Source: BNXB01 sp031556375 (GTDB lineage: Bacteria; Bacteroidota; Bacteroidia; Bacteroidales; Azobacteroidaceae). From it: a DNA stretch of 64,000 nucleotides. The translations under genes were made by a program, and so were the position numbers. Each line of letters begins with the position of its first letter. Positions within the stretch are counted from its first letter, which is position 1. Shown here piece by piece: positions 51,627 through 61,937 of the stretch. The stretch lies in the NCBI GenBank assembly GCA_031556375.1, contig JAVBTA010000007.1:1-64000 (forward strand). Reading direction: 5' to 3'. Below the pieces are notes generated by a model, which was not told where the DNA came from, searched no databases, and saw only the letters and a program-made list of their open reading frames with translations.

Positions 51627-53906
51627 TTATTTTTTGCTATGGGCTTGTACTATTGCATCAATTACCGCAACTGTAGTTATATTTACAATGTCTCTCACTG
51701 AACTTTCGATATCGGTAAAGTGAATTGGTTTATTCAAACCGATTTGAATAGGACCGATCATCTCTCCTACTCCCATCTCCTGCATCATTTTCTGAGTAAT
51801 ATTTGCAGAACTCAAGTTCGGGAATATCAAAGTATTAACATCCTTTCCTGCCAAACGGCTGAATGGATATTTACGATCACGCAGTTCCCTGTTCATTGCA
51901 AAATTGGTCTGCATTTCCCCGTCAACAAGTAAATGAGGATGCTGCTCCTGAAGTACACGTACAACTTCGTGTATGCTTGCCGGACTACCTTCCGGATCCG
52001 CACCGAAGTTCGAATAAGACAACATTGCTATTACCGGTTCATGGGCAAAGAAACGTACTGCCTCATTGGCCAGATTCGCGACATCAATCAACACTTCTGT
52101 CGACGGGTGCCTGTTAATCAATGTATCAGCAAGGAAGAACGTACCCTTTTTCCCAGTCAGGATATGCATTGCAGCAAAATTCTTATACCCGTCACGAATA
52201 CCGATCACTTCTTTAGCAACTTTGATCGTATTGGAGTATTTTGTATATACCCCGGTAATGAAAGCATCGGCATCTCCTGTTTCGACCATCATCATACCGA
52301 AGTAGTTACGTTCAAACATTTTATCTTTAGCTTCATCGTACGTAGCACCTTCACGGGCTCGTTTTTCCGCCAGTATAGTAGCATAACGGTCACGACGGGC
52401 TTCTTCTCTGTCATGGCGCAGATTAACAATCTCAATTCCATCCAGATCGAGTTTCAACTCAGCGGCTAATTTTTCAATACGTTCATCATTTCCAAGAAGA
52501 ACAGGATGACAAATACCTTCGTCCCGACAAGTCGCCGCAGCTTTCAACATATTTTCATGACTTCCTTCTGCAAAGACAACCCGCTTCGGATTTTGTTTTG
52601 CCATATCCGTGAACTGGCGGATCAATTTATTATCGTAGCCCATCAAATCACGCAGATTAGCGGCATAAGCGTCCCAATCAGTAATTGGTTTACGTGCGAC
52701 ACCTGATTCAATCGCAGCTTTAGCAACCGCAACCGACACCCAGGTCAGCAAACGTGGATCCATCGGTTTCGGAATCAGATATTCCCGTCCGAATGACAAA
52801 CGTTTCAATCCGTAAGCAGCATTCACTACATCCGGAACAGATTCTTTCGCAAGAGCGGCAATCGCCCTGACCGCAGCCAGTTTCATTTCCTCATTGATCG
52901 TTTTGGCACGTACGTCCAAAGCTCCACGGAAGATATACGGGAAACCTAATACATTATTGATCTGGTTGGGATAATCCGAACGTCCTGTTGCAAAAATCAA
53001 GTCCTCACGGGACGCTTTTGCTTTTTCATAAGAAATTTCCGGATTAGGATTTGCAAGGGCAAATACAATCGGATTATCATTCATCGTACGAACCATATCT
53101 TCCGTCAAAACATCAGCGACAGACAGTCCAAGGAACACATCAGCTCCTACAACTGCTTCTGCAAGCGTATTGACATTACGTTCCGTAGCAAAAAATTTCT
53201 TAGATTCATTCAGGTCTGTACGACGAACAGAAATTACTCCTTTACTATCGCACATCACGATATTTTCTTTCCTTGCTCCGAGGGCAATATACAATTTTGT
53301 ACATGAATTAGCCGAGGCACCGGCTCCATTCACAACAATCTTCGCATTCTCTATTTTCTTTCCGGCCAGTTCCAATGCATTGATCACACCTGCAGAAGAA
53401 ATAATAGCCGTACCGTGTTGGTCATCATGCATAACAGGAATGTCGAGTTCCGCTTTCAGGCGTGTTTCAATTTCAAAACACTCAGGAGCCTTGATATCTT
53501 CCAGGTTGATACCTCCGAACGTAGGAGCAATTGCTTTTACTGCCTGGATAAATTTCTCCGGATCTTTTTCATCCACCTCGATATCGAATACATCGATTCC
53601 TGCAAAAATTTTGAAAAGCAAGCCTTTACCTTCCATTACCGGCTTGCCTGCTAATGTTCCGATATCACCTAGCCCCAGGACAGCCGTTCCGTTAGAAATG
53701 ACGGCAACCAAGTTCCCTTTGGAAGTATAATCATATGCAGTTTCGGGATCTTTCTCTATTTCCAGACAAGGCTCTGCCACCCCTGGAGAATATGCCAACG
53801 ATAAATCGGCTTGTGTACTGTGAGGTTTGGTTGGAACGACCTCTATCTTGCCCGGTTTTCCTTGCGAGTGATATAACAAGGCTGCTTCTTTTGTTACTTT
53901 TGCCAT
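51627..53906 (-). CDS. maeB: NADP-dependent malic enzyme with phosphotransacetylase-like domain
   Basis: The 759-residue fusion has an N-terminal malic enzyme part (about 1-425; GVAEPCLEIEKDPETAYDYT, HDDQHGTAIISSAGVINALE, NGAGASANSCTKLYIALGAR) and a C-terminal phosphate acetyltransferase-like part (about 430-759). It decarboxylates malate to pyruvate with NADP reduction. In studied MaeB proteins the C-terminal domain binds acetyl-CoA and regulates rather than catalyses. Own promoter and terminator; no operon partners. Confidence 0.95.
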   Translation of the reverse strand: MAKVTKEAALLYHSQGKPGKIEVVPTKPHSTQADLSLAYSPGVAEPCLEIEKDPETAYDYTSKGNLVAVISNGTAVLGLGDIGTLAGKPVMEGKGLLFKIFAGIDVFDIEVDEKDPEKFIQAVKAIAPTFGGINLEDIKAPECFEIETRLKAELDIPVMHDDQHGTAIISSAGVINALELAGKKIENAKIVVNGAGASANSCTKLYIALGARKENIVMCDSKGVISVRRTDLNESKKFFATERNVNTLAEAVVGADVFLGLSVADVLTEDMVRTMNDNPIVFALANPNPEISYEKAKASREDLIFATGRSDYPNQINNVLGFPYIFRGALDVRAKTINEEMKLAAVRAIAALAKESVPDVVNAAYGLKRLSFGREYLIPKPMDPRLLTWVSVAVAKAAIESGVARKPITDWDAYAANLRDLMGYDNKLIRQFTDMAKQNPKRVVFAEGSHENMLKAAATCRDEGICHPVLLGNDERIEKLAAELKLDLDGIEIVNLRHDREEARRDRYATILAEKRAREGATYDEAKDKMFERNYFGMMMVETGDADAFITGVYTKYSNTIKVAKEVIGIRDGYKNFAAMHILTGKKGTFFLADTLINRHPSTEVLIDVANLANEAVRFFAHEPVIAMLSYSNFGADPEGSPASIHEVVRVLQEQHPHLLVDGEMQTNFAMNRELRDRKYPFSRLAGKDVNTLIFPNLSSANITQKMMQEMGVGEMIGPIQIGLNKPIHFTDIESSVRDIVNITTVAVIDAIVQAHSKK

Positions 53907-53937
53907 ATATTTATTATTAAACCTATTAAAAACCCGA

Positions 53938-53968
53938 CAAAATTACAGAAATATCATCAAAAAACAAA
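53938..53968 (-). promoter_or_regulatory. Promoter of maeB
   Basis: On the minus strand TTTG (53968-53965) and TAATTTTG (53945-53938) are separated by 19 bases, a full consensus match, 32 bases before the start codon. Confidence 0.8.
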
Positions 53969-54006
53969 CAATTTATCAATGAAAATACGGGAATTATTTT
54001 CTAGCA

Positions 54007-56358
54007 CTAGAACGGGTATCCCACAGCAATATGCCAGGCGAAGTTATTTGTAAAATTAGGATGCAGGATAGTCCAACGATCACTACCCCGGTTTGCCGGA
54101 TTATATGCTTTCCAGCCGAAATCGGCACGAATAAGGAAAAAATCGTAGTCCAGACGTAATCCCAGACCATAACCCACTGCAATTTCCTTATAAAAAGAAT
54201 CAAACTTGAATAGTCCGCCTTCCTGTCCGGCATAATTCTTTATCGTCCATATATTTCCGGCATCGATAAATGCCGCAGCTTCCAATTTCCAGAAAAAACG
54301 GGTCCTGTATTCAATATTCAAGTCCAATTTAATATCGCCCGATTGATAAAAGAAGTTCGTACTATCATTTGTCTGATAAGATCCGGGGCCCAACTCCCGT
54401 ACCGACCAGGCACGAACGCTATTTGCTCCTCCCGAAAAATAACGCTTCTCAAAGGGCAATCCCTCCGAGTTTCCATACGGAAGACCGATTCCGCCTCCTA
54501 TTCTCCATGCTATGGAATTATTTTTATCAATATAAATCGTTTTCGAATAATCGATATCTCCTTTAACAAACTGAGCATAATCAGTATTGAACAATTGATA
54601 CGATCCCTCATTGTTTTTCTTAAAGTTCAAAGGTTTACTCAAAGCATACAAGGAATTACCCGCCGTTTCCACAGAAAGTCTCAATGCGTGCACATCCTTG
54701 TTTTTGCGCATAGGATCGAATGTAGAATAACTATATGAATATCCTATTCCTACTATAAACTGGTTCTTATAGCCAAAATACACAGCACTGGAAGGCAGCT
54801 GCGCCAAAAAACCTGAATCAATCCGGGGTATGTATATATAATTGATATCCAGCAAATCAAACTGGTGTCTGGATAAATTTGTACCTCGTCCTTCCCACAA
54901 ATAACGTAACCCTCCTGAAAGAAGAGTACGTACATACTCCGGACGGGTTTGGTAATTATAACTCAGTGAAAATTCGGTAGATGCACGTATTTTACGTTTA
55001 AAGGCATCTGTCAGAAATGGGAACATAAACTTGGGAACCCGGATGGAAGCATCGGCTCCCAGTTCCAGATATGGGCTGTTCAGTCCTGAAGATGCAACGG
55101 TTATAGCCTCATAAGCTCCGTGAAGTTTGAAATTGAATGTTTCGGATCCTCTAAAAAGGTTACGATGAGTATAGTTGGTTGAAAGTGCTACTCCCAAATC
55201 CCCGGCTGTATTGGTTCCTTCAATCGCATAGGTAGTAGACTGGCTCTTTGCCGGCATTGTATAGATCCGGGCTGAAAGAAAAGCAGTATCATTCCTGAAA
55301 AATTCCTCAAAATGAATACTTGCATTATTAAAAGCCTGCAAAGAAGAGTAGGACGAGTTTGTAGCCTCCTCCCGCAATTGAGAATAAGGCCGGCCTGGTG
55401 TCAAGAAACTATTACTGGTTAGTACCGAAGGACGAACCGAAGGCTGTTTCCCTCGATAATATATAGTATAATTTCCGGAAGAAACGCTATCCCTGGCTGT
55501 ATAACTATCATATCCAATCATTCTTAAAGGATCATAATCGAGATAAACATAAACTTTATCAAAGAAATATTTCCGGTGAGAAGTCTCAATAAAAGTTCCT
55601 GTAGGCAAAATTTCAGCAAAAGGGTGTAGTCGAAGCGCCAAATCCACCCCATGATTTACCACATTGGTATCTGCGGAATATGAAATATAATTCTTTTCAA
55701 ACGCATAAAACCCACGATTACGAAGTAAGTTCGTAATCCGGTCTCTTTCCTTATCCAACACATCCCTGTCGAACAACATTCCGGTCTTAACCAAGGGAAC
55801 CCTGAGCGATGCAGGTTCTCCCGTTACAGTATTCATTTCTCCATACAATGCATCATACACTATACTATCCTGAATATCTTCGGAATAATTTTGGATCAGG
55901 TGCGGTTCATTTGTCTTTATCAGATAAGTAACATCGACTTTTTTCCCTTTTTTGTCAATTTCGGATGATATCTGAGCATCCATATATCCTTTATTAACAA
56001 AAAAATTCCTTAATCCGGAAGTCGTTTTATCCACCATAGTCGAGTCATAAATTACCGGTGGCTCTCCGATATCTTTAAAAAAACGATTGACCCAACTCAT
56101 AGTATCTTTACCTGATAAATTATAAAACTGCAATTGGGTTTTATTAATTGCAAACATCTTATAGTTAGGAAGTTGCCTCACATACGAACGTAACTCAATA
56201 GCTCCGTAATCAGGATGATCGGATTTTATATGTACCTTATCGAGCAAATACTGTCCATCAGGCACATATTTGGTAGAACTACATGAAAATAGTCCGCATG
56301 CGATAAATAGGAATAGCAAGCATCGCAAACAGGAATATTTCACGTGGTTCAAAATCAT
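54007..56358 (-). CDS. Lipidated BamA/TamA-family outer-membrane protein (TamL-like)
   Basis: The 783-residue protein has a lipoprotein signal ending in CGLFSC (Cys26), then SSTKYVPDG, a pattern typical of the lipid-anchored TamA variant (TamL) of Bacteroidota. POTRA-like repeats follow to about 300, then an Omp85 barrel ending in WHIAVGYPF. NSVRAWSVRELGPGS and the DFGWKAYNP segment are Omp85 landmarks. It probably assists outer-membrane protein insertion. Its start overlaps the rseP stop by four bases. No tamB-like gene is in the window. Confidence 0.85.
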   Translation of the reverse strand: MILNHVKYSCLRCLLFLFIACGLFSCSSTKYVPDGQYLLDKVHIKSDHPDYGAIELRSYVRQLPNYKMFAINKTQLQFYNLSGKDTMSWVNRFFKDIGEPPVIYDSTMVDKTTSGLRNFFVNKGYMDAQISSEIDKKGKKVDVTYLIKTNEPHLIQNYSEDIQDSIVYDALYGEMNTVTGEPASLRVPLVKTGMLFDRDVLDKERDRITNLLRNRGFYAFEKNYISYSADTNVVNHGVDLALRLHPFAEILPTGTFIETSHRKYFFDKVYVYLDYDPLRMIGYDSYTARDSVSSGNYTIYYRGKQPSVRPSVLTSNSFLTPGRPYSQLREEATNSSYSSLQAFNNASIHFEEFFRNDTAFLSARIYTMPAKSQSTTYAIEGTNTAGDLGVALSTNYTHRNLFRGSETFNFKLHGAYEAITVASSGLNSPYLELGADASIRVPKFMFPFLTDAFKRKIRASTEFSLSYNYQTRPEYVRTLLSGGLRYLWEGRGTNLSRHQFDLLDINYIYIPRIDSGFLAQLPSSAVYFGYKNQFIVGIGYSYSYSTFDPMRKNKDVHALRLSVETAGNSLYALSKPLNFKKNNEGSYQLFNTDYAQFVKGDIDYSKTIYIDKNNSIAWRIGGGIGLPYGNSEGLPFEKRYFSGGANSVRAWSVRELGPGSYQTNDSTNFFYQSGDIKLDLNIEYRTRFFWKLEAAAFIDAGNIWTIKNYAGQEGGLFKFDSFYKEIAVGYGLGLRLDYDFFLIRADFGWKAYNPANRGSDRWTILHPNFTNNFAWHIAVGYPF

Positions 56359-57677
56359 TTTATCAAATACCTGAATATATCGTTACCATTGGCATACAGG
56401 AGCAACCCTAACAGGAATATCATTCCTGCAATCTGAGCATATTCCATGAATTTTTCATTTGGCTTACGACCGGTTATTACCTCATAAATCAGGAACATAA
56501 CATGCCCTCCATCCAAAGCCGGAATAGGCAAAAGATTCATGACTCCAAGTATAATAGATAGGAATGCGGTCATATTCCAGAAAGCTTCCCAATCCCAGAG
56601 AGGAGGAAAAATATTGGCAATTGTTCCAAAACCGCCCAAACTACCGGCCCCTTCTTTAGTAAAAATATACTTGAATTGTCCCAGATATCCCTTAATAGTT
56701 GAGATTCCTTTCGAAATTCCTGCAGGAAATGAGGCAAAGAAATTATAATGTTTGTGAATCGTCTGGAAAATAACCATCGGAGATTTACGGGCAACACCAA
56801 GTTTTCCGTTTCCATCAGGAGAAATTGTCACCTCCTGCAATTGATTATTCCTGTAAAAATTCAAAGTAACAGGAGTTTCTTTATTATCAGCAAACACCTT
56901 TGCCAATTCATCAAAAACCATATCTGTACGTCCCCCGATACCCACAAGACTATCCCCAGGCATTAATCCGGCCTTTTTTGCCGGAGAACCATTCTCTATA
57001 GCCTGAATAACAAATGGGATTCGTGGTTTAATGAATAAATTTTCGTTATCCAGCAACACTTTATTAAAACCTTCCGGCAAATTAACAGAGACTTCCTGTC
57101 CGTCACGTAATACTACCACTTGTTTTGCTTCAGCCAGTTGCATCAAAGTTTCCATCTCTATGGACTCCAACTCCTTATCATCGGCTCTCAATGGGATATC
57201 GCCATCCCTGAATCCGGCATTTTTAGATGCTTCGCTATATGAAAATCCCGAAGTATAATTTTTGAAAGGAATGTATTCGTCTCCCCATGTGAATAAAATC
57301 ATAGCATAAATAAAAAATGCCAGGATGAAATTCATAAAAACACCTCCAACCATGATTAACAAACGTTTCCAGGCTGGTTTAGAACGAAACTCCCACGGTT
57401 GTTCCGGTTGACTCAACTGGTCTTTATCCATACTTTCGTCCATCATTCCCGAAAGTTTCACATATCCGCCTAAAGGCAGCCAACCTATGCCATATTCTGT
57501 TTCACTATTTTGAGGTTTATATTTAAACAATGTAAACCATGGATTGAAAAACAAATAAAACTTTTCAACCCTGACTCCGAATATCTTGGCAAAGATAAAG
57601 TGTCCGAACTCGTGGACAATAACAAGAATCGATAAACTTAAAACTAACTGTAATGCTTTAATTAAAACTGTTTCCAT
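56355..57677 (-). CDS. rseP: Site-2 protease RseP
   Basis: The 440-residue inner-membrane zinc protease has HEFGH at 22-26 in the first transmembrane helix, a PDZ domain in the middle (GSPAKKAGLMPGDSLVGIGG), and the second active-site motif LLPIPALDGGHVM near the end. It cuts transmembrane segments such as anti-sigma factors and signal-peptide remnants; FecR-like proteins are a plausible substrate in this window. It overlaps dxr by 16 bases and the TamL-like gene by four. Confidence 0.95.
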   Translation of the reverse strand: METVLIKALQLVLSLSILVIVHEFGHFIFAKIFGVRVEKFYLFFNPWFTLFKYKPQNSETEYGIGWLPLGGYVKLSGMMDESMDKDQLSQPEQPWEFRSKPAWKRLLIMVGGVFMNFILAFFIYAMILFTWGDEYIPFKNYTSGFSYSEASKNAGFRDGDIPLRADDKELESIEMETLMQLAEAKQVVVLRDGQEVSVNLPEGFNKVLLDNENLFIKPRIPFVIQAIENGSPAKKAGLMPGDSLVGIGGRTDMVFDELAKVFADNKETPVTLNFYRNNQLQEVTISPDGNGKLGVARKSPMVIFQTIHKHYNFFASFPAGISKGISTIKGYLGQFKYIFTKEGAGSLGGFGTIANIFPPLWDWEAFWNMTAFLSIILGVMNLLPIPALDGGHVMFLIYEVITGRKPNEKFMEYAQIAGMIFLLGLLLYANGNDIFRYLIK

Positions 57678-58825
57678 AATTTTATTTGTGATGCGACGGC
57701 TCTGGCCTCAGCATCGGTTTGTACATAATCATCATATTTCGGTGATGCTATAAATGGCACTTTCTGCATTGTTTGTTCTATCACATCACTCATCTGTAAA
57801 AATCCTATTTTATCTTGCAAAAACGCGGCAACAACGACTTCATTCGCAGCATTCAGGATACAAGGCATATTTCCTCCCTGCTTAATTGCTTCAAATGCAA
57901 ATCCCAGATTACGGAATCTGATCATATCCGGTTCTTCAAATGTCAACGAAGAATATTTCGAAAAATCCAGACGTTCAAAAGATGCATTCAAGCGATCCGG
58001 ATACGCCAAAGCATATTGAATCGGGAGACGCATATCAGGCATACCCAATTGTGCTTTTATCGATGAATCTGAAAACTGAACCATCGAATGGATAATCGAT
58101 TGCGGGTGTACTAATACTTGTATTTGTTCCGGCGTAACATCGAACAACCATTTGGCCTCGATCATTTCAAACCCTTTATTCATCAGGGATGCGGAATCAA
58201 TTGTAACTTTCGCTCCCATATCCCAGTTCGGATGTTTCAAAGCCTGTTCTTTTGTAACCGATTCCAACTCTTTCAGGCTAAACTTACGGAAAGGGCCTCC
58301 CGAAGCTGTGAGAATTATTTTCTCTATCGGGTTATCTCCCTCGCCTACAAGACATTGAAAGATAGCAGAATGCTCTGAATCGACCGGTAAGATCGGAGTT
58401 TTATACTCCAAAGCCAGTTGTGTGATCAATTCTCCGGCAACAACCAGGGTTTCTTTATTGGCCAAGGCAATCGCTTTCCCTGCTTTGATAGCTTCTATCG
58501 TCGGTTTCAAGCCTGAATATCCGACCATGGCAGTCAGTACCATATGAACAGGTTCTGCCTGTACCACTTGTGCAATAGCATCAGATCCTGACCAAACCTT
58601 GATAGGCAAATCGCTCAGGGCTTCTTTTAGTTGTTCATACTTCTCTTCATTGGCAATAACCACCATTTCAGGCATGAATTCTCTTGCCTGCCGGATCAAT
58701 AGATCAACCTGGTTGTTAGCTGTCAGCGCATAAACTTCAAAGCGATCGGAATGTTCCCTGATCACATCCAAAGCCTGAGTCCCAATAGAGCCCGTTGAAC
58801 CTAGAATAGCTATTTGTCGTTTCAT
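57662..58825 (-). CDS. dxr: 1-deoxy-D-xylulose-5-phosphate reductoisomerase
   Basis: The 387-residue enzyme performs the first committed step of the MEP isoprenoid pathway. It starts MKRQIAILGSTGSIGTQALD, the NADPH-binding motif. PVDSEHSAIFQCLVG contains the metal-binding Asp and Glu, and ASGGPFR and SLMNKGFEMIEA are the other conserved blocks. The dxr-rseP order is common. It abuts the M23 gene, whose stop codon is directly before its ATG. Confidence 0.97.
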   Translation of the reverse strand: MKRQIAILGSTGSIGTQALDVIREHSDRFEVYALTANNQVDLLIRQAREFMPEMVVIANEEKYEQLKEALSDLPIKVWSGSDAIAQVVQAEPVHMVLTAMVGYSGLKPTIEAIKAGKAIALANKETLVVAGELITQLALEYKTPILPVDSEHSAIFQCLVGEGDNPIEKIILTASGGPFRKFSLKELESVTKEQALKHPNWDMGAKVTIDSASLMNKGFEMIEAKWLFDVTPEQIQVLVHPQSIIHSMVQFSDSSIKAQLGMPDMRLPIQYALAYPDRLNASFERLDFSKYSSLTFEEPDMIRFRNLGFAFEAIKQGGNMPCILNAANEVVVAAFLQDKIGFLQMSDVIEQTMQKVPFIASPKYDDYVQTDAEARAVASQIKLWKQF

Positions 58826-59689
58826 CTAAAATGCAATAAATTCTTCCGGATCGACCGGATTTCCCCTGTACCACAATTCAAAATGCAAATGAGGGCCGGT
58901 AGTCAATTTTCCTGTATTTCCAACTAAAGCAATCACCTCGCCGGCGGACACTTCATCTCCTTGATTTTTGAGCAGTGCGGCACAGTGTTTATATATTGAT
59001 ACAAACCCGTTTTGATGCTGTATTTGCATTATATATCCGGCATTCGCATCAAATCCGGTATAAACAACACTTCCTCTCATTGTAGCAAGAATACTTTCTT
59101 TAGTACTTGCCGCGATATCAGTTCCGTAATGGCGGTCTTTCAAACTGAAATGAGATGATACGATACCTTTTACGGGACGATAAAAAACGATATTATCCGG
59201 AATGGATGTCGATGGAGAAAGTGAACTGAGATTATATTTTTCCTCTTCTTCAAACCGGGTTACAAACTCTTCTGTTACCTTCGATTTATCCAATTCAGGA
59301 ACAATACCATTTTTCAAAGAATCAATTTTTCTTACCGAATCGATCTTTAAATCTCCCCGCAATATACCTCCTATATTATTGAGATAAACGGTTTGAGCCG
59401 CTAATAATTGTTGAAGAGAGTCTGCTTTCAACTCATTGTTAATAATTTCTTCCCTTACCTCTGCCGGTAAATAACCCGGAAGGTAATTCCTGATTGGCGT
59501 TGTAATGATCACAATTGAAGTCAGAATAATCAAAAGAAATGCGAAAACAGCAAAAACAAGCACAGCAGAAAGTCTGGATACCCGGAATGCAAAAACTTCT
59601 TCCAGTGTATTTTCATTCAGGAAAGAGAGTTTGTATTTAAAACGCATCTTCTTCCAGAATGTAGACTTTTTCTTTGGTTGCTTCATCAA
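58826..59689 (-). CDS. M23-family peptidoglycan endopeptidase
   Basis: The 287-residue protein has one transmembrane helix (about 41-63), a short coiled linker, and a C-terminal LytM domain. Zn ligands are visible in HYGTD and in HLHFEL (His267 and His269), so the active site appears complete. It is expected to cut peptide bridges in peptidoglycan in the periplasm. Located at the head of the dxr-rseP-tamL run, which it may share a transcript with. Confidence 0.92.
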   Translation of the reverse strand: MMKQPKKKSTFWKKMRFKYKLSFLNENTLEEVFAFRVSRLSAVLVFAVFAFLLIILTSIVIITTPIRNYLPGYLPAEVREEIINNELKADSLQQLLAAQTVYLNNIGGILRGDLKIDSVRKIDSLKNGIVPELDKSKVTEEFVTRFEEEEKYNLSSLSPSTSIPDNIVFYRPVKGIVSSHFSLKDRHYGTDIAASTKESILATMRGSVVYTGFDANAGYIMQIQHQNGFVSIYKHCAALLKNQGDEVSAGEVIALVGNTGKLTTGPHLHFELWYRGNPVDPEEFIAF

Positions 59690-59742
59690 TCGGATGTTTA
59701 TTTTGTTGTCTTCGTAAAAGATGTAAAATATTACGTTACAAG

Positions 59743-61872
59743 CTATTGAACCTTAATCTCTTCTAACAGGCGACTACATTTACCCCATTTATCAATCATA
59801 TACATGACATAACGGATATCGACGCCAATGGTTCTTTGAAGCTCCGGCTCAAACACGATATCACCACTCATAGCCTCCCAGTTTCCATCAAAAGCCAGAC
59901 CGATCACATCGCCGTTTGCATTAAACATCGGGCTTCCGGAATTTCCTCCGGTAATATCATTATTCGATAAAAAGCATAAATTCATATCTCCCTTACCATT
60001 TCCGTAGGCGCCAAAATCCTTGCTATTCAAAAGATTCAAAATTTCAGGTTGAACATCAAACTCTGAATCTCCTTTTTTATATTTTTCAAAAATACCGGCA
60101 GTCGTAGTATAATAATCATACCACGCCCCATCAAAAGGCACATAACCTCCGATACTTCCGTAACTCAGACGCATGGTAGAATTGGCATCCGATGAAAAAT
60201 TCTTACCCGGCATCATTTGTTCCAAACCGGCGAAGAACAAACGTTCTCCTCTCAGGATTTCGTAGCGGTATACCATCAGATCGGCCACATATGAAGATAG
60301 AACTTCACGAACAGACTTCACCAGATTATACGCCGGATCCTTATCCATCCTTTTGATATTCTTCGGATTCAGTATTGTTTCTCGCAACTTATCGACATAT
60401 GGAATAACTGATTTACTGAATACATATGCTGCATATTTATCGCAGTCTCCTTTATATTTTTTATCTATTTCTTTATAAAAAGATGGTAGTTCATTCGCAG
60501 GAAAACGTTTCTTCAACACTTTCAGCATTGCGGCGAACACTTTCTGATCCAGCGCAGGATCATAATCTTTATATTCAGGTAAAATATCTGTCTCAAAATT
60601 ATGCTTCATCTCTTCCGGAGACAGCGTCATATCGAATTTCATGATCAAAGCCGCCAATCCAAGCAATTCTGTTCCCCTCAACATTGTTTCGCTGAGATAA
60701 GTCATATTTCTTTGAAGTTCATCAGTCGATTCATAGCCGGTTTTAATCAGCTCAAGCGCTTCTCCGTAAAATTCTTTTTTCTCAGGATCATTATTGATCC
60801 AATTCTCAAACTGTTTTTCTAAAGCCTGCTTGCGCTCTATCACATGTAAACGCTCTACCCCACGATTCATTCCGATTGAATTTTTCCAGTAATTGGAGCT
60901 CATCGCATATTTAGAGGAATATTTGATACGAATATCATCACTATTTAACATCGCTTCTTTCCAAATATCCTGTTTGATGCCACGTACCTCAATCCGGGGC
61001 TGGTTACTACTTGATACCCGCTGACTGATACCCCAGGATGACAGATAACGGTTCGTACGTCCTGGGAAACCGACTGTCATACAATAACTTCCGGCTTCAT
61101 ATCCTTTTAAAGAAACAGGAGCTGCATATTTTGGTTTATATGGTACATTCGATTCACTATAGGCGGCAGCTTTGTTTTCAGATCCGGCATAAACCCGGAA
61201 AATACTAAAATCACCGGTTTGACGTGGCCACATCCAGTTATCGGTATCACCACCGAACTTACCGACAGAAGATGGCGGCGCAAAAACCAGTCGTACATCA
61301 TTAAACACCTCATACACATTCAGATAATACGAATTACTTGCAAAATAAGAAGATATTTCAGCTTCGATAAATTTACTTTTATCAGAAATCGAATCTTCTA
61401 TTGCAGAGCAAATCTCGCCTATTTTCCTGAGACGGGCTGATTCATCTTTTATTCCTTCCAACTGTGCGAATATTTTTCCGGTAAGATCTTCTGTCCGAAC
61501 CAAATAACGAACATACATTCCCGGTATAGGAAGTTCATCTTTCAGGTTTTGGGCAACAAAACCATCTTTCAGGTAATCATGTTCTACCGTACTTTGCGAC
61601 TGGATTGCCCCATACCCGCAATGATGGTTAGTAAAAATAAGTCCTAAATCAGATACTGTTATTCCTGTACAACCTCCGTCAAAATGAACTACGGCATCTT
61701 TCAGAGAAACACCATCCGGGTTATACAATTGTTTTTCCGGCATAACAAAACCCAATTTACGCATCCGGTTCCAATTATCCGGCTTCAGGTTATTCAGCAT
61801 CCACATGCCTTCATCGGCAAAAACAGAGACAGTACATAAAAGACTAAGGAATAAAAAGCTAACTTTTTTCAT
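59743..61872 (-). CDS. S46-family dipeptidyl-peptidase, DPP7-like
   Basis: The 709-residue periplasmic peptidase has a signal peptide to Ala19 and the S46 triad: His84 in TNHHCGYG, Asp221 in TGDFS, and Ser645 in GGNSGSP. The residue 18 after the Ser, which decides S1 specificity, is Gly663 (FDGNWEAMSGD), as in DPP7, which prefers hydrophobic residues; DPP11 has Arg there and prefers acidic ones. It releases N-terminal dipeptides for peptide use by asaccharolytic or protein-fermenting Bacteroidales. Own -7 box. Confidence 0.93.
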   Translation of the reverse strand: MKKVSFLFLSLLCTVSVFADEGMWMLNNLKPDNWNRMRKLGFVMPEKQLYNPDGVSLKDAVVHFDGGCTGITVSDLGLIFTNHHCGYGAIQSQSTVEHDYLKDGFVAQNLKDELPIPGMYVRYLVRTEDLTGKIFAQLEGIKDESARLRKIGEICSAIEDSISDKSKFIEAEISSYFASNSYYLNVYEVFNDVRLVFAPPSSVGKFGGDTDNWMWPRQTGDFSIFRVYAGSENKAAAYSESNVPYKPKYAAPVSLKGYEAGSYCMTVGFPGRTNRYLSSWGISQRVSSSNQPRIEVRGIKQDIWKEAMLNSDDIRIKYSSKYAMSSNYWKNSIGMNRGVERLHVIERKQALEKQFENWINNDPEKKEFYGEALELIKTGYESTDELQRNMTYLSETMLRGTELLGLAALIMKFDMTLSPEEMKHNFETDILPEYKDYDPALDQKVFAAMLKVLKKRFPANELPSFYKEIDKKYKGDCDKYAAYVFSKSVIPYVDKLRETILNPKNIKRMDKDPAYNLVKSVREVLSSYVADLMVYRYEILRGERLFFAGLEQMMPGKNFSSDANSTMRLSYGSIGGYVPFDGAWYDYYTTTAGIFEKYKKGDSEFDVQPEILNLLNSKDFGAYGNGKGDMNLCFLSNNDITGGNSGSPMFNANGDVIGLAFDGNWEAMSGDIVFEPELQRTIGVDIRYVMYMIDKWGKCSRLLEEIKVQ

Positions 61873-61907
61873 TATTTATAATATCGTATATAATTTTTTT
61901 AAGATGG

Positions 61908-61915
61908 CAAAGGTA
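61908..61915 (-). promoter_or_regulatory. -7 box for the S46 peptidase gene
   Basis: The minus strand reads TACCTTTG (61915-61908), 36 bases before the start codon. No TTTG lies at the -33 distance. Confidence 0.5.
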
Positions 61916-61937
61916 ATGAAAAGTTTCAAGAGACCCC

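Noticed and set aside
53170..53730. Open frame of 186 codons opposite maeB
   Set aside because: Antisense shadow of a well-conserved coding region; no recognisable domain or start context.
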